Part shown: in pieces, positions 13,797 to 14,627 of the stretch
Position numbering within the stretch: the first letter of the stretch is position 1
Layout: every line of letters starts with the position of its first letter
Position numbers and translations under genes: made by a program
Assembly (NCBI GenBank): GCA_030603035.1
Contig: JAUVYQ010000065.1
Coordinates: forward strand, 1 to 14,627
Direction of reading: 5' to 3'
Origin: Phycisphaerae bacterium
GTDB taxonomy: Bacteria > Planctomycetota > Phycisphaerae > Sedimentisphaerales > SG8-4
Length of the DNA stretch: 14,627 bases
Notes under the pieces: generated by a model
Database searches by the model: none
The model's input: the letters and a program-made list of their open reading frames with translations, nothing else
What the model was told of the DNA's origin: nothing

Positions 13797-13858
13797 ACTT
13801 TCTTTCAAAAGAGGGACACCTGTGTTGCAGGGGGGTGGTGAGATGAATGAAGCGCCTT

Positions 13859-14627
13859 TCATAGTTTCCTATCGAGCTTGCGATAGCTTATGGCTTCAGC
13901 AATGTGCTCGGGAGCAATGTTTTCCGCACCGGCCAGGTCGGCTATTGTTCGGGCGACTTTGCAAATCTTATCGTGGGCCCGGGCGCTCAGGCCGAATTCC
14001 GTCATCGCCTGTTTGAGCATCAGCTCAGAAGCTGAATCAAGTTCACAAAACTTTCTAACTTGTTTGTGACTCATTCTTGCGTTGATATAGACTTTGTCAT
14101 TGCCGAAGCGCCTCGTCTGAACATCTCTGGCTCCGGTAACATCCTGTCTTATCGTAGCAGAATCGAGCTGGCCCGATTTTGAACGCAGCTTGGTGAAACT
14201 TATCGCAGGGACATCGATATGAATATCAATTCTGTCCACCAGCGGCCCGGATATTTTCGACAGGTATCGCTCGATTTGGCCGGGTGTGCACTTGCATCTT
14301 CTTGCATACGTGCCGAAATAGCCGCACGGACAGGGATTCATTGCTCCAACAAACATAAATTGGGCCGGAAAGCGGATGGTGCCTTTGGCCCGTGAAACGG
14401 TGATAAAACCATCCTCCAGCGGCTGGCGAATCATCTCTAAAACGTGCCTGGGAAATTCCACAAATTCATCGAGAAACAATACTCCGAAATGAGCCAGGGA
14501 CAATTCTCCCGGCCGGGGTACCGTCCCGCCGCCCACCAGGGCCGGGCCGCTCGCTGAATGGTGCGGCATCCGCACAGGACGAGTAGCCAACAACGCCTTG
14601 TTTTTACCCAACAGCCCTACCGAGGAG
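13859..14627 (-). CDS. comM: ComM/YifB-family AAA+ ATPase, C-terminal part (runs off the window)
   Basis: The frame is open to the window edge; a TTG at 14611 is internal, because SSVGLLGKN continues the family sequence upstream of it. About 255 residues are visible. They contain PHHSASGPALVGGG, the Walker B region GELSLAHFGVLFLDEFVEFP, RQPLEDGFITVSRAKGTI, the Cys-rich AMNPCPCGYFG and RRCKCTPG elements, the arginine-containing YLSKISGPLVDRIDIHI, and the C-terminal Mg-chelatase-like helical domain (SARAHDKICKVARTIADLAG, IAEAISYRKL). In naturally competent bacteria ComM is a helicase promoting branch migration of incoming DNA; in others the role of YifB is unclear. The N-terminal Lon-like domain and Walker A motif lie outside the window. 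Its first visible 57 bases are duplicated at 9912-9968. Confidence 0.95.
   Translation of the reverse strand, partial: SSVGLLGKNKALLATRPVRMPHHSASGPALVGGGTVPRPGELSLAHFGVLFLDEFVEFPRHVLEMIRQPLEDGFITVSRAKGTIRFPAQFMFVGAMNPCPCGYFGTYARRCKCTPGQIERYLSKISGPLVDRIDIHIDVPAISFTKLRSKSGQLDSATIRQDVTGARDVQTRRFGNDKVYINARMSHKQVRKFCELDSASELMLKQAMTEFGLSARAHDKICKVARTIADLAGAENIAPEHIAEAISYRKLDRKL
14571..14627. repeat. direct repeat copy 2, within comM
   Basis: This is the in-gene copy of the 57-bp repeat at 9912-9968 (53 consecutive identical bases, 55 of 57 overall). It encodes SSVGLLGKNKALLATRPVR, so this is the source copy and the other the relic. The repeat is cut by the window edge. Confidence 0.95.

Larger units (their letters stand above)
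13432..13858. other. intergenic region between comM and the oxidoreductase operon
   Basis: This 427-bp stretch holds the minus-strand promoter of the oxidoreductases (13598-13627), a roughly 160-base untranslated leader, and an extended -10 on the plus strand (13788-13796). Two very short plus-strand frames with Shine-Dalgarno-like sequences (18 codons from the ATG at 13666, and 9 codons from the ATG at 13713 behind AAGGAGG) have no recognisable content. I see no RNA gene. Confidence 0.5.

Noticed and set aside
13822..14016. Small plus-strand gene of 57-64 codons
   Set aside because: Most of it is antisense to the conserved C-terminal region of comM and the translated sequence shows no domain. 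It is kept only as a possible antisense transcript.
1..14627. CRISPR array, tRNA or rRNA genes
   Set aside because: No regularly spaced repeats, cloverleaf sequences or rRNA signatures were found on either strand.

Overview
The window looks like a chromosomal segment from a planctomycete-type Gram-negative bacterium, probably near Phycisphaerae/Sedimentisphaerales. This is inferred from two adjacent secreted-type Gfo/Idh/MocA oxidoreductases (one with a clear Tat signal), the FliS and STAS sequence styles, a SurA/PpiD-like protein next to a small DUF6677-like membrane protein, and outer-membrane and periplasmic surface proteins. No rRNA, tRNA, CRISPR array or intact transposase was seen.

Layout. 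1-2137 (+): a tight three-gene operon of a SurA/PpiD-like folding factor (5' end outside the window) and two small membrane proteins. 2127-2243 (-): a broken N-terminal piece of the flagellar chaperone gene fliS. 2346-7162 (-): a four-gene block that reads as an unrecognised chaperone-usher-like surface-fibre operon. Its order of transcription is small secreted subunit, a 12-bp terminator-like hairpin, second small subunit, two-domain Ig-like periplasmic chaperone, and a 936-aa outer-membrane protein built as Ig-like domains, beta-barrel and two carboxypeptidase-regulatory-like domains. It is preceded by a long, strongly structured leader. 7644-8255 (+): a divergent third secreted beta-rich protein with a duplicated Cys motif. 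8313-9023 (-): rnc (RNase III). 9225-9560 (-): a STAS-domain protein. 9657-10204: mostly non-coding debris holding a 17-bp perfect hairpin and a decayed fragment of comM/yifB. 10205-10621 (-): a small secreted coiled-coil protein. 10696-13431 (-): tandem Gfo/Idh/MocA paralogs behind a good sigma70 promoter, the downstream copy frameshifted. 13859-14627 (-): the C-terminal part of comM/yifB, running off the end.

The most interesting part is the 2346-8255 block. The subunits would be exported, held by the Ig-like chaperone and assembled through the usher-like barrel. The hairpin after the first subunit gene would let that subunit be made in excess, as expected for a major fibre subunit. The architecture matches the logic of chaperone-usher pili, but the sequences are not those of the classical Fim/Pap proteins, and the assignment rests on architecture and gene order.

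The window also carries signs of past rearrangement: a fliS fragment cut exactly at a neighbouring gene's stop codon, a comM fragment sharing 53 identical bases with the intact gene 4.6 kb away, a frameshifted oxidoreductase, and a visibly higher GC content in the oxidoreductase block than in the pilus-like block.
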